Source: Camarhynchus parvulus (Eukaryota; Chordata; Aves; Passeriformes; Thraupidae). Taken from it: 64,000 nt of DNA. The stretch covers positions 58,344,493 to 58,408,492 of the forward strand of contig NC_044573.1 in NCBI RefSeq assembly GCF_901933205.1, in the 5' to 3' direction. Under the pieces are notes generated by a model. The model was not told the DNA's origin. It worked only from the letters and a program-made list of their open reading frames with translations, and searched no databases. Position numbers and translations under genes: made by a program. Positions 15,687 through 27,984 of this stretch are shown here, piece after piece. Positions within the stretch are counted from its first letter, which is position 1. The number at the start of each line of letters is the position of its first letter.

Positions 15687-18081
15687 CTCCTCCTATCTTC
15701 TCATGAGTTATTAGTAAAGTCCTTTAATACAAACAGGTTTAGTTAAGACTTTTCCAGAAGTTTCTCAGCATAGTGTAGTTAGGATCACTGTGGCCAATAG
15801 CACTCCAAATAAGGCCTTCAGCCCCACATACATCCTCATTTCATTCATAAGTGTATATTATATAAGGATTAGACTTTTAGTGGAATTTACAATGTTCAGT
15901 ATTTTAGAACAGCTACAAATTAACCTCAAGATTTTTTGCTAATGAACCACAGAACTCCCTGACTTTGCTCATGTTTCCTTTCAGGAAAAGAAGCAGTTCT
16001 GTCATATCCCTAAATAAATTATGTAATAAACACTTCTGCTTTTTCCCACCATCAGTAACATAACCTAATCACAAGGCAATCACATTTGACTTGGTCCATC
16101 TCCAGAATTTCTAGTTGCAATTTATTTTACACAAAACATCCTGTCAGGAGGGTGGAAGGGAACCCAGCTTTTGCAGTGTGATAGATTATAGAGCAAGACA
16201 GTCTGCTGCATACTTGTGAAATAGTAAAACATAGCCTATTTGAAAAAAAATTGCAATTCTATGTTTCAAAATTCCTTATACTCTAATAAAAACTGGTATA
16301 AAAATTAAATTCAATAATTTAATGTCTTTCCACAGTCCGCATATGCTGGTGGGATTTGAATTCGGGATATGTTTGTATCAAACACAAAGGGAGAAAAAAA
16401 ATTAAATTCCACTTTTCAGTTAAAGTCTAATGCCACCTAAAATTACTATAGATCGGACACAGAAGAAAATTCAGCAATATGTGTTCATATAATGTAGGAC
16501 TATTTTCTAAATGTAGTTATTAATTAAAAAAAACCCCAACCAACAACCCCAAATATGTTGAGACATTTTAATTTCGAGGAAGATTGCCTAATTGCCTAAG
16601 ACATATGGAAACATCCAACACAATTTTTAAAACTTCCCAATTGCACAGTCACTAGTATTTTTATCCTTTTTACTTCAAGATGACTAGATTCTTCATTCTT
16701 GAGGCCACAAAAAGGCATCCACTTCTGATGGCTTTCTTAAATATCATTCCTCTGATTTAAGAGCCTGTCCTTCGATAGATCCACCCCATTGATACCTCTT
16801 TGCAGGGAAAGTGAACTTAACACCTTATTTTCTCTCCTAGATTTTTTTAAAAATCTCTCTTTATCTTCACTAGTGTGAAGATAATAAGTGTTCTCTTAGC
16901 AATCTAGCTGCATTACTGAGAGATTATATTTGACAGCCACTGTCAGACCCAAGAATGGACATACATGTAAGATACTCATGATTCTACTGACATTGATGGC
17001 AGTCTTCAGGCCATGGTTGGGCTTACTGCCTTGGTCATCAAACCTAAGGCTGGTTGCAGGAGGATGAAGACTTCTGTAACTTTCAACTTTGACATGGTAA
17101 GTATTGAATACTTAGTTTTGGTTTAGACTGTTAAATTTTCTTTCTTTTCTTCCCATAGAGAATGGAAACAATGTTAGCAATCTAATCACAGGCACTGTGA
17201 ATTTCTATGAGAGAAAAAGACAAACAACACCTAGTTGTTATTCAAAATGTCATTTCGAGGAATGCACCTTTCCTTCAGATTGTTTGTTTTTTCACCCACA
17301 TCATGCACCTCTTTGTGTGTATCTTGTGTGAATGTATGTGTAGGAGTGAAGAAACAACATCTCACAGGGAGATTGGCAAGACAGGATATAAGCACTGGAG
17401 AATGAGTATAAATAGGACTCACCAACCTCAGCTGATGAGTGTGCTTTCACATTTCAGGAAGAAGAAGGGAAAAGAATAGTGTCTTTATAGTGCCATAGCA
17501 GGTATCACTATGAGCAAGCAAGAGTTAAAACCTCACAAAACAGAAGTGAGAAGGACACAACCTGCAGGACAGGGAGCAATCAGTATTGGACAACCTGGCA
17601 AATGTACAAGGCCTGCTTAACAACAGGGATTGACTTACTATTTGTGGTAGGCAAACCTGTCCTGTCTCTCATGACAGAAAGCCAGACAATGCAACTTTTG
17701 TACTACAGCTATGTAAACACAAAACAAATCATAACTTACACCAAACTGCAAATTTGACCAAGTCACTGATTTGCAAATGCAACTTTCAGTATTTTCAAAA
17801 TCAATTTAAGACTTCAATAAAGTAGTTGTATTCTGTTCATTGAACTTTGCTTTACCCTGAAAAATCAATTTCTAATTTGATACAGCTGAGTAATATTTGG
17901 TCAGGCCTTAAAGATCTGGACTGCATATTGCTGGCCTGGCTGTATGTTGGAACTTGCCAGCTTGCTTGGTTCCTCTGTACAGGCTACAGAGCCCCAGACC
18001 CTGTGTTTATTTACTCATTTCCACAACTACTTACCCACTCTATGTTCAATATGCCCTATGAGTATTAACATATAATAATAA

Positions 18082-18763
18082 AATCATAGAATGGTTTGGG
18101 TTGGAAGGGGCCTTAAAGATCATCTAGTTCCTGCCATGGACAGGGACACCTTTCATTAGACTAGGTTGTTCAAAGCCCCATCCAAACTGGCCTTGAACAT
18201 TTCCAGGGCATGAGCATCCCTAGTTACTCTGGGCAATGTGTACCAATGCCCCACCCCTGTCACAATAAAGAATTTTTTCTTAATATCTGATCTAAACCTA
18301 TGTTCTTTCAGATGAAGCCTTTCCCTCTAGTTCTGGCACTACATGTCCTTGTAAAAGATTTCTCTCCATCTTTCCTGCAGGGCCCTTCAGGCACCAGAAG
18401 GTTGCAATAAGTTCACACCAAAGATATCTCTTCTCCAGGCTGAACCCCCATTCTCTCAGCCTTTCCTCATAGGACAGGTTCCATCCCTCTCATTATCTTG
18501 GTGGCTTCCTCTGGACTCATTCCAGCAAGTCCATGTCCTTCCTGTGCTGGGACCCCAGAGCTGGATGCAGCACTGCAGGTGGGGTCTCACCAGAGCAGAG
18601 GGACAGAATCTCCTCCCTGGCCCTGCTACCCACACTGCTTTGGATGAACCCAGGATACAACTGGATTTCTGGGCTGTTAAGTTCACATTGCTGGGTCATG
18701 TCCAGCCTCTCACCCACCAGCACTCCCAAGCATACCCTTCTCAGCAGAGCTGCCCTCGTTCTG
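18082..18763 (-). mobile_element. CR1 LINE 3' fragment
   Basis: The plus strand begins tcatagaatggtttgggttg and continues with the typical reverse complement of an avian CR1 3' end: a CTTAAAGATCATCTAGTTCC-like block, then TTCTCTTCTCCAGGCTGAAC-like and GGGGTCTCACCAGAGCAGAG-like blocks. The element therefore lies on the minus strand and is 5'-truncated, as is usual for CR1. Small open frames here are chance frames within it. Confidence 0.93.
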
Positions 18764-21700
18764 TTTATAATAGCATCGAACAACAAATTGTTAAATTTCA
18801 TTAAATTAAAACATGCAAAACTGCTCACACTGCTATCCTCTGACCTTTTAAGTTGAGAATCACATTTTTTAGAACGCAAATAAGTCTCATATTCTATTTT
18901 GATTTTATGACCAGCCTTATTTCACATCAGTAATTGTATAATATGGGAATTTTGTAGGCATTCAATATTTAACAGCCTTTTAAAACCATTTCTGGCCAGT
19001 ACAACCTGTTCCTTGGTTTCCCATCAAGTAGCAAATGGGCTTCCTCATATATAGCTATAATGACATATAACAAAGCTTATTTTGTAAAGTGCTTTCTTTT
19101 ATGTCAGATTAAAAAGTGTCATGCTGTGAAGTTAAAACAAACAACTTTAGACCAGAAATGAACTTACAATTAGATGATTGCAAAAAGCAGTTAAAAATCA
19201 TTTGAGACCATTTCCAAAATGAAAAAGCACTTATTGAGCATTGATACAAGCAAATCAATAAAAGGGCTAATTACAGGGTTATCATGCAGGCAATTCCTTC
19301 ATGATCTCAGAAATATGAAGAATTAACTGTTAGACTAAACACTAATCTTTATTTGAAAAGCTCCTCCTTGAGCATAGTGAGCCAAGTTTTGAAACTCCAA
19401 CCAATTTCACTGGAACTCAACATGCTGAATTGAGTGTCTCTATCCTTGTAGAAAGCTTTCTCGGCCTTAATGGTTATATGACCATTCACTAACACAACAG
19501 AAAGAACAGGTTGTGAAGGTCCTACATGTCTAAGTTTTAACAGTTTCTACTCACGCTTTACTTGTGTCTATCCCACAATCAGTGGTGAGAAGAGATACTA
19601 TACTTTTTTTCCTTTCCTTCATTGCAGAATACCTTAGATCTACTCAGATCTGGGAATTGATTTCTACCAAGTGTAGCAGAAAAACTTTTTACTAAGATAA
19701 TATTCAGGAAATGAAATTGTATTGGTAGGCATGGCTAGTAAGATTTTTTACAAAAAACATATTTAAGCCATAAAGCCTCTTGCCAGAAGATAGTACAGAT
19801 ATTACAATTTTCTATGGATTCAAGAGGAGACTGGAAAAAAATAATTAAAGACTCATGATTATCAAGGATGTCACCCTACTTCACAAAGTCCACAAATCTT
19901 GAAGTGCAGCAGTATTAGAACTTAGTTTTGAGGAAACACCTTCTTACACACCTGCCCTTTTTTAATGGCTTTAACATATGTTAGGCACGTGTTAGGAAGA
20001 CAGATCCTAAATCTGGTCCAGACAGCCACTCTTATGATCTTACCATAACCATAAAACTTGGCTAAATGTTTTACATAGCTATACCTAAATTTGAATAGAA
20101 TAGAAAGAGATGTGAAATATCTAACTCTGTGTGGATACAAGATGTAAGCAAGTGGCTGCTAAAACTTAATAACACAACTCAGCTTCCACTTGTCAGCACT
20201 TTGGTGTGTTTCAGTCATAAGCACCTATTAATTTCTAAGGTAAAACAGGTTAATTTTTTTAACAATGTAGATTGAGTTGAAGCTAAATTCAATTCACACT
20301 TGCTGTGAAATAGATCTAAACTCAAATTTTAAAAAGCACACCATGAAAGCATTGAGCTTTCACCTCACTCAACACAAAGATGGACAATGCAACAGTACCA
20401 GACAATACAATTACAATACTTGTTGAAATTATGCTTTACATGAAATGAAAAAATTTCCTTACTGCATAACGAACAAACCTTCAGCAATTCAATAACTGTC
20501 TGAGTTCACTTGAGGCACCTCAGCTAAAACAAAACTTATAGGAAAACCATAATGAAGTTCATACATTTTCATTTTCACTGCAAATGAAATGAGTCAAGCA
20601 GTACAGTGAGCTGCTGTTTACGGCACATGCTTACACCTTTATAATGTACTTTTTGTTTCTCATGTACCACAGCCACATGATTGTGATTTGCACCTGCATG
20701 TTTCCTAACCAGGATAATTTAGTAATAAAAAGCCTAGGTTAATTTCTAAGCACAGTTAGTTTAGAGGTCACTATGATAATATGATAAGAAGAGGGAAATG
20801 GATGTGAGACACATTCCCTTCTGCCTGTTCCTCGTGCCCAGCTTCAAACCACCTCTCTGGCTGGGGCCATGCAAGATGCCCAGCAGTGCTTCCTCCCAGC
20901 ACACAGAGGGAGAAACAGATGTGGCAGAAGAGAGGGAAGGAGGCCAGATGAAAGGAAAGCAATTTCCCTTCTCTCGGTTTTCTTCAGTCAGTACTGAATG
21001 AAGGGAAAAACCAATCACATTCACCATGCTCATTCTATACTTCCTCTCTCTTTCCCTTTTTAAGATTGCTCAGCCATGTTACTCCCTCGTGAACACTGGT
21101 AAAACAGTGCCACATCTACTTTTTTCTCCTCATTTCAGACACCACCTTCTTACCTCACCCATAGCCAGATCTCCTTGCTTCAGATTCCCCTCATCCTATA
21201 ACTATCCATTTCTTCCTTTCCACATTCTCAAGGGGCTATGCCACACCTTTCAGTTGCTACATGCCAAAAGCAGACATCTTTCAAAAGCCTTTGTGACTTT
21301 GCACATACATAATGACATCTCCTGAATGATTTTTTTGATTACCGGTTGTTTGAGGTCATGCTGTGCTAAACGTTATATTGTGTATGTTCTAGTCACTCAC
21401 AAGAGCACATAGAAAGAAAGCTGGTGTATGACAGGTGATGTCAGAAGAAAAGTTAAAAAGCAGTGAAGTGAAGGGACTGAGAGAAGCAGGATGCAGAATA
21501 TAGTGCTTTTCTCTTGTTTTCTGTCAACAGAACAATTTTAAAAAACTCGTTTTGTATTTGTTGTCTGTCTTCACCAAATCTATATTAGAAGTGAGATGTG
21601 CTACTTACTTGCTCTTCATATAAAGACATTCTGTACTGGCTAGATGAGAAAATAGTTTCAAAATATAAAATGTTCCTAGTCATTTCCCCAGTGCAAAATT

Positions 21701-22693
21701 TGTAACATTTACCCTCATACCATGACCTGGGAAGGAAAAACATTTTAAAATAACTGCCAACTCATCTTCTTGAGGCTGTTTTCTAGATTCTTGCACTAAT
21801 GGTAGACACATTTATTGTTTAATTGATGGTATAAACTCCCACTTTATGTATGCCTAGACAGCTTTCTGAGAAACAAGAATGGAATATAAACCAGATTAGA
21901 AAACTGGATTTTCTAGCCTACAGCTAATGAATTATGTGAATTTAGTTAAAACTGATTTCAGACATAATGTGACAGAAATTTGGCTGCATCTTCTAGGAGA
22001 AAGGTTGAAAGTATTTCACTGAGGAAGAAGTCGAGAGTAAATATTTTATTGTGTAACCAAATTTAGGACAAATATCATTTTCAGCATAGAATTTAACAGA
22101 AACAACATTCCAGTCAAATTAACTAGCTTTACTCAGTACACCAAAGGATAAAGAGATCAGAACTGCTCCCTCTGATTCAAGTTATATTTACTCAACTGAA
22201 AGCAAAAGCAGACACTACCAGATCCATACATAAAGTGTGACTGTTCCTGCCCTTGGTCATCTTAAAACTACACATCCAACCAACACCCAAATGGAAATCC
22301 TTTGTCATCTGTCAACATTGATATCAACAAAATCTCCATTCTTTCTATCTGTCGCTAATGAGCTTTACCATCAACATGCACATGCTTACAACGTCAAACC
22401 CTTCTCATCCCTCACTCTAAACTGCACTTGCCAAAAAGGAAAATCAAAATACTCACTTCAGCTATATTTGCTTGCAGAAATGGAGTGACAGAATGCTCAT
22501 AGACAAAATTATACCTGATCACTTATCACTCTTAGAAAGAAATCTTCATCTACTTGGTGAAAATATTGCTTCATTTTTCTCAACCCCTTCTCTAAAAAGC
22601 AATCAGTTAATTTTCCAGAAGGCAAAACCCCGCAGGAATGCTCCCGCAGCTCCCTCCCCGCGGCGGCGGCGGCAGCCAGCGCCGCGCACTTAC

Positions 22694-22742
22694 TGATCTT
22701 CTCCTCCCCTCTGGAGAAGGGAAAGCAGCAGAGCTGGCCCAT
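22694..22742 (-). CDS. AKAP7: AKAP7 alternative first exon (short alpha/beta isoform)
   Basis: The minus strand opens with ATG in a good Kozak context (G at -3 and +4). It encodes MGQLCCFPFSRGEEKI plus one base, and stops at a perfect donor gtaagtgc. MGQLCC is the lipid anchor of AKAP15/18 alpha: Gly2 is myristoylated, and Cys5 and Cys6 are palmitoylated. This targets PKA to the plasma membrane beside L-type calcium channels and other substrates. The mammalian exon reads almost the same. It lies 22.2 kb downstream of the last long-isoform exon seen, inside its own CpG island, as expected for an internal alternative promoter. The downstream common exons should lie left of position 1. The longer open frame running past the donor is intronic read-through. 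Confidence 0.93.
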
Positions 22743-22938
22743 GGCACTGGCCGCCTCAGCCTCTCCCTCGTCCTCTCTGCTTGCACCTTATGCAAAACCT
22801 GCAAGTCGGGCGGCGGTCCGTGCAGAAACTGCTTAACTGCTTATTCCGCCCTGGAAGCGAGCGGGAGACGGGGACCGAGCGGCGGCCCCGCCCCGCCCCG
22901 CCCCCGGCACGGCACCGCCAGCCCCCGCCAGCCCCCGC

Positions 22939-23107
22939 CCAGCACCAGCACCAGCACCAGCACCAGCCCCAGCCCCAGCCCCAGCCCCAGCACCAGCACC
23001 AGCCCCAGCCCCAGCCCCAGCCCCAGCCCCAGCCCCAGCCCCAGCCCCAGCCCAAATCCAAGCCCCAGGCCCAGCCCAAATCCCAGCCCCAGCCTCAGCC
23101 CCAGCCC
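22939..23107. repeat. Hexamer array, (CAGCAC)n and (CAGCCC)n
   Basis: About 170 bp of near-perfect 6-bp units: first CAGCAC, then CAGCCC, a second short CAGCAC run, then a long CAGCCC run that decays at the right end (ccaaatcc, ccaggc). On the minus strand this reads GGGGCT repeated, with at least ten runs of four G. Open frames through it in four frames (His-Gln, Pro-Gln, Gly-Leu, Trp-Gly dipeptides) are by-products of the repeat, not genes. Confidence 0.95.
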
Positions 23108-24535
23108 GCGAGGCTGGGGATCACTGGCATCCTGCACCTGTCTCCCTGACATCCAATTTGTTTAAAGACAGATTTCCCGTCCTGACGTTACGGGAGGGAT
23201 GGGCGCTAGAAAATACAGGCAGACGTCTGGCCGCCTTAAATACGGCACCGGCCGGCGGGGCTGAGTGCCCCTGCCACCACTGCTCCCCTCCGCCCCACAG
23301 CCGAGTGCCGAGAAACTCGAGAAAATATTATGTCTATATATATTAGTATTCATAGTTAATATATGGGCTCTCTTTCTTTCCCCCCATAAGGAAAAATGAA
23401 GTTACAAGATTAAGGAAGGAATGAAGAAAGCTGCTCAAGCAGCTGGAGGAGCTGGCACAGCAGCCCTAGCCTGAGATGCTGAGAAACAAACGGGGATCAT
23501 GGCTCTGGGTGTGGTGGGGATTTGCCGCCGACTTCAGAAGGAATAGACCACCTTCACTCCAAGTCACTAGTCCTCCTTTCTCAACACGGTGTGTACTGCA
23601 AGTGTGGGTGATGAAGGTCACCTGGTGGATGTGCTAAACCTAGGATTTTCTAAGGTAATAAAATGCTAACAACATGCAAGGAGTTAGTAATTAAAGACAA
23701 AAAAGAATCAAAGGCAGTCCTACAAGGATTAGTATTAGTCCTAACATTACTCAACACAGTCATTATTAACTTGAAAGTAAATAAATTATAAAACTCCTAA
23801 GAGTGAAAGTTTGGCATACACCGTGAGAAAGGACAGTAAATGAGCACAGCCTGTACAGCTTTGGCAAACTGAGTCTCTTCTGCCAAAGTATGTCAGTCAG
23901 TAAAAACAAATGAAAAGACATACATTTTGTTTAAGTATTCTTCCACTCACCAGAACCAAACCCACATAGCTTTCTACTTATTTTGTCCTGTGGTTCCTTT
24001 AATTTAAAGGAATCAAACATTATTGGGGTGATCACACTATTGGCTATCAAAGCATCTTTACAGGGTAAGTCTATGCAATTAGCTGTCAGCACAAGCTGTT
24101 CTGTTAAACAAGAGGGAATGTACATGACATGTGGCTGAGAAGTAGCTCTCTAGTGTCCAATAAAGTTGTATTGAAGCCTGACCCATGGTCAGACATTCAT
24201 AATGGCAAAATTCTCTGATGCCCTGTGGCTCTTAAAACTCAAGCTCATACTGCAATTTTTGCTTCATTGTGAGAATTAATATAATTTCTCTCTCTTCTAT
24301 CTGGATGTATATTTCTGCCAACATGTAGATATTTAATACTTCAAGATTTCTACATCTGATTAGTTTACCAGAAATTTGCCAACAACTTTTGACATTAATG
24401 TTGTAATGGGCAGATAACACCCATACATACACATAAGCAAAACATGATCCCACAGATCTTCTGTAACTTGGCTAATAATGAAGGAATGCAGGTGTACATA
24501 GAAATTGTTGGATTACAGAGTAGAAAGTCTGCACG

Positions 24536-25070
24536 CTGTCCTGGAATAGAGTTCCATTTTCTTCCCTGTAGCTGGTACAGCGCTGTGTTTTGGATTTAGG
24601 ATGAGAAGAATGTTGGTAACACTCTGATGTTTTAGTTGTTGCTGAGCAGTGTTCACTTTAAGTCAAGGACCTTTCAGTTTCCTGTGCTCTACCAGCGAGC
24701 AGGTGCACAAGAAGCTGGGAGGGAGTGCAGCCAGGACAGCTGACCTGAACTGGCCAAAGAGATACTGCAGACTATAGAATGTTGTGCCCTGTATCTGAAG
24801 CAGGGGGAGTTGGCTGGGAGGCACCAATAGCTGCTTGGGAACAGGCTGACAACCCATTTGTCAGTGGGTTTTATTATTCTTCTTTTGTATTATTATTTAT
24901 TATTATCATCAACAACAGATTTATTTCCTTTATTAAACTGTTCCTATCTCAACCCACAGCTTTTAATTTTTTTTCTGCTTCTTCTCCCCATCTCACCATG
25001 GGTAGGGGTGGACAGCCAGTGAGTGAGCAGGTGTGGGTACTTAGTTGCTGGCTGGGGTTAAACCACAACA
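24536..25070 (+). mobile_element. Solo LTR of an old avian endogenous retrovirus (copy A)
   Basis: This shares an ordered series of blocks with 60856-61422: a gagcaggtgcacaagaagct-like block, ggacagctgac, a late attaaactgt with ctcaacccaca, a gtgagtgagcag-like block, and an end ggggttaaaccacaaca. I recognise the consensus as a widespread avian LTR, probably of the ERV-L class. The 5' edge is eroded. A simple TTATTATT stretch lies in the middle. There is no internal retroviral coding sequence next to it, so it is solo. Confidence 0.8.
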
Positions 25071-27227
25071 GAATTTACTGTCCAGGAGATCCAGGAAAAC
25101 CATGGTGTTTCATTGACAGATCATCCATGTGCACTTGAAAAACCAGCCTTTCATGACTGCAGTCAATTTGCTTTTGAAAGGAATTTTTTCTACATTCAGA
25201 AAGTAAAAATAAATCAGAAGAAACCAAATCCACAATTACTTTCCATTTAAAGCCCTAATCTTGCACCTAATATCTCCTTTGGTGATACCTGCAGTCACTG
25301 ACAATTGAGCACCATTACAGACAGCCTGTGACAGAAATGGTTCTTAACATTTGATATTGATATGAAGGATGCTAAAGCATGCAAGTTTCTCCTTATCACA
25401 TTGATGAAATAAAACATAAGGCTCATATCACTTTTTTAATATTCTTGTTTCCATTATAAAGACTAATACTTACATATGAGAAAAGAATCCAGTTACCACA
25501 TAGGTGAAGGTATGAATTCTGCTACCATGAAATACTCTAGTTCATTAAATGCTCTTTTTAAATGCTCTAGTTCATATTACATGCTTTCCATAAAGCAAAT
25601 AATTTAACCAGTGGCAGAAGTTCTTCACAAAAATGTCTACTACTTCACATTCAAACTACTATTTGATTCAAGAAATTATATCTTTGTTTTCCCAAAAGTA
25701 AGCACCTCAGACAGGAAAATCCTATGAATATGTCTTATTTTTACAGAGATAAGTCAGCTTATCTCAGAAGAACAAGTGTAATATATTTAGCATACTAGTA
25801 AAGCATGGTTTTTCATAAAATTAGAATTGTCTTTAAGCTACATAATATTAAAAACCTAAATGTATAAGGATGGTAGGTGGTAATTTTTATTCTTTTCCAT
25901 TACTACTCCGTTATTAACAATGATTAGATCATCTACTGTTTAAAGAATTTTATCTTCTAGTAGCAGAAATAAAAAAATCAAGACAGTATACAAGTTTTTT
26001 AAGTAACTATAACAATTTTTACATTCTGTATTCGATGAAATTCCTTTGAGCTATGTAGTTGCCTCACTTGATGAGATGCTGTCAGCCTAACGCAGAGCAA
26101 AAAGAAAAGAACATGACCCATATTCTACAACATAAATGAATTAAACATGAATACTAGAGGGCATAAATGAAGACAGTCATCTAAGCATGGAGAAAGTATT
26201 TCTAAGAGTGAGGAGTATCTTCCATTCAGTTCAGGATCCAAACAAGACAGACAACATTTTAGGCAAACCCCTCAAATATTCTCAACCAAAAAAACTTTAA
26301 AAAGAGAAAAAACCCAAACAATCAAAAATGTTCAAGTAATAAAACAAACATTAACATATATTTTTCAGTTTTCTGTAAGCATAATCTCCTTCTATATACA
26401 CATATCACATCTATATAGCACCTAAATGAATACAGAGCTCCTGGTGCTCTCATCTTTCCACAAGTATGTTTAACCAAGCAGTATCAAGAAGCACAAAGTA
26501 CTCTTGTACTTAAACCCAAGAATCCTTCTGTTAAAACATGCGATAATCACAGTTCTTACTGATCACTTTCTAAGCAGTCCTGGCAATCCATGGATGTCAG
26601 GATGACAATAATCTATTAAGCAGTTCTGGAATAGTCACAATCAGTGATAGAACACTTTCATTCATCTATAAACCATCTTTAAGCCAAGACTAACAAAATA
26701 CAAAAGCACGACTGTGGGTACAAGGAAGAAACAGAGGATTCAAGGAGGGATCTGGCTTTTTAACACTGGCCCCATCATTCTACATGCATTCTAACTTCTG
26801 GAATGAGGGTAGGGACCATCAAGTCCATTGAAACCTCCAGAGCTGGAGAGGGTCCATTTTAAATATTTGAAATATGATATTCAGTAACAAAAGTGGGTCT
26901 GATCACATTTTCAGTGCTTTGCTAGCTCAAGGCCTGCCATTTGTTCTGTTTGGACATCTCTTGAAATTTTGGTGAGATATACAAAGGACATTTTTGATGG
27001 AAGTTAAAGCAGAGCAGCAAAGCCTTCAGCTGAATCAGGCACATGTGACTGGATATAGAATTATAATAACTCTAGCCACATGAGGCCTAAACAGCCAAAA
27101 CATTATTAAAAATGAATAGGCCCCAAAAGATACTGGTATATATTTTGTTGGGAGGCAGAGAAACTGAAGGACACCTTGGGATTGAAACAGAGCGGTAAAA
27201 TTTTGCCAGGTAAAGAATGGCAAGGTA

Positions 27228-27247
27228 CCATCCTTTATAAAGGATGG
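27228..27247. repeat. 20-bp perfect palindrome
   Basis: ccatcctttataaaggatgg is its own reverse complement. Unlike most AT palindromes here, its outer arms are GC-containing. Confidence 0.85.
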
Positions 27248-27958
27248 GTGGTCAGATTAGCCAAAAGAAAGTAGTGCAAACAACACCAGCAAACAGGATT
27301 ATCAGCCTCCCTGAGCAGAAATTATGGTTTTGAATCTTGGAAAGTCTCTCTCCTTACAGCAGGTAAGGACTAAGAGAAACTAAAAGGTATCATTTTAAGC
27401 AGAGGCAATTTCAGCCTTCTTAATGCTCCTGAATACTGTTCAGCTGATCAGAAGGAACCTAGCTTTTTTTAGATGATGCTTGTGGTGCAAATTATGTAAA
27501 AAGTGGGTGAGGAGGAAAAGCTGATCTGCATTTCAATTTAAAAGTATTTCTGCACTCAGAACCTAAGCTGTTCTCAAGCTTATGTATAAAAACACACATA
27601 CACACACAGAGAGTGCAGAAGGCAGTATATCAGTGTAAGTTTTGTTTTGGGAGCATCTACCAAATCAGAATTACAATCCCCATTTAGAAGATAAAACAGG
27701 GATAAATAAATTATCTGTTGGACTTGCCAATATGCAAACATTTTCCTACTGTGTTTGACAGTGCAGACTACGCTCCCACTTCTTACTTGGTTTGTAATGC
27801 ATTGTATAATTTTAACAAATTTTCAATTGTGTCTTTCTGAAAACAGTTGTAATTCTATTTTTCTGAAGAAAAAGCTTAAATGATGATCCTAAATTAAATT
27901 TAATGTATTTTATTTTCTTTCAATAGCTTAAGAATATTCCTAGAAATATGCATTATAC

Positions 27959-27984
27959 AAAAAAAAAAAGAAAAAAAAAGAAGA
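27959..27984. repeat. A-rich simple repeat
   Basis: Two A runs are broken by single G residues. No retroposon body is recognised beside it. Confidence 0.8.

Larger units (their letters stand above)
1..22693 (-). other. AKAP7 intron downstream of the short-isoform first exon
   Basis: This stretch should be intron between the MGQLCC exon and the common C-terminal exon. I searched the minus strand for the RII-binding helix ([20 protein letters not shown] in the family) and for the short beta-specific exon, and saw neither. Apart from the CR1 fragments at 5533, 8288 and 18082 and small simple repeats, it is AT-rich sequence with only short chance frames. Confidence 0.7.
22620..23310 (-). promoter_or_regulatory. 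CpG island, candidate promoter of the AKAP7 short isoform
   Basis: This CpG-rich block surrounds and extends upstream (toward higher coordinates) of the MGQLCC exon. It contains stacked GC boxes (ccccgccccgccccgccccc near 22886-22906), a CRE-like TGACGTTA at 23183-23190, and a hexamer array at 22939-23107 that is G-rich on the transcribed gene's sense strand. No TATA box is seen close to the exon. An AT-rich tatatata stretch lies near 23336-23343. The start site cannot be fixed, so the array may fall in the promoter or in the 5'UTR. Confidence 0.7.

Noticed and set aside
18456..18879. Overlapping 76-120 codon frames on both strands
   Set aside because: They lie inside or at the edge of the CR1 fragment at 18082-18763 and show no intact reverse transcriptase.
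22509..22693. Extension of the MGQLCC frame to 77 codons
   Set aside because: A consensus donor gtaagt at 22693 ends the exon. The continuation (KCAALAAAAAAG...) is intronic, GC-rich read-through unlike AKAP7.
22781..23165. Open frames of 103-175 codons through the hexamer array (HQHQPQPQ, SPSPSP, GLGLGL, GWGWGW)
   Set aside because: They are low-complexity translations of a 6-bp repeat that has no stop in several frames on both strands. No domain or splice context supports a protein.
25529..25585. Local duplication of aaatgctct / ctctagttcat words
   Set aside because: A short replication-slippage type duplication with no further structure.
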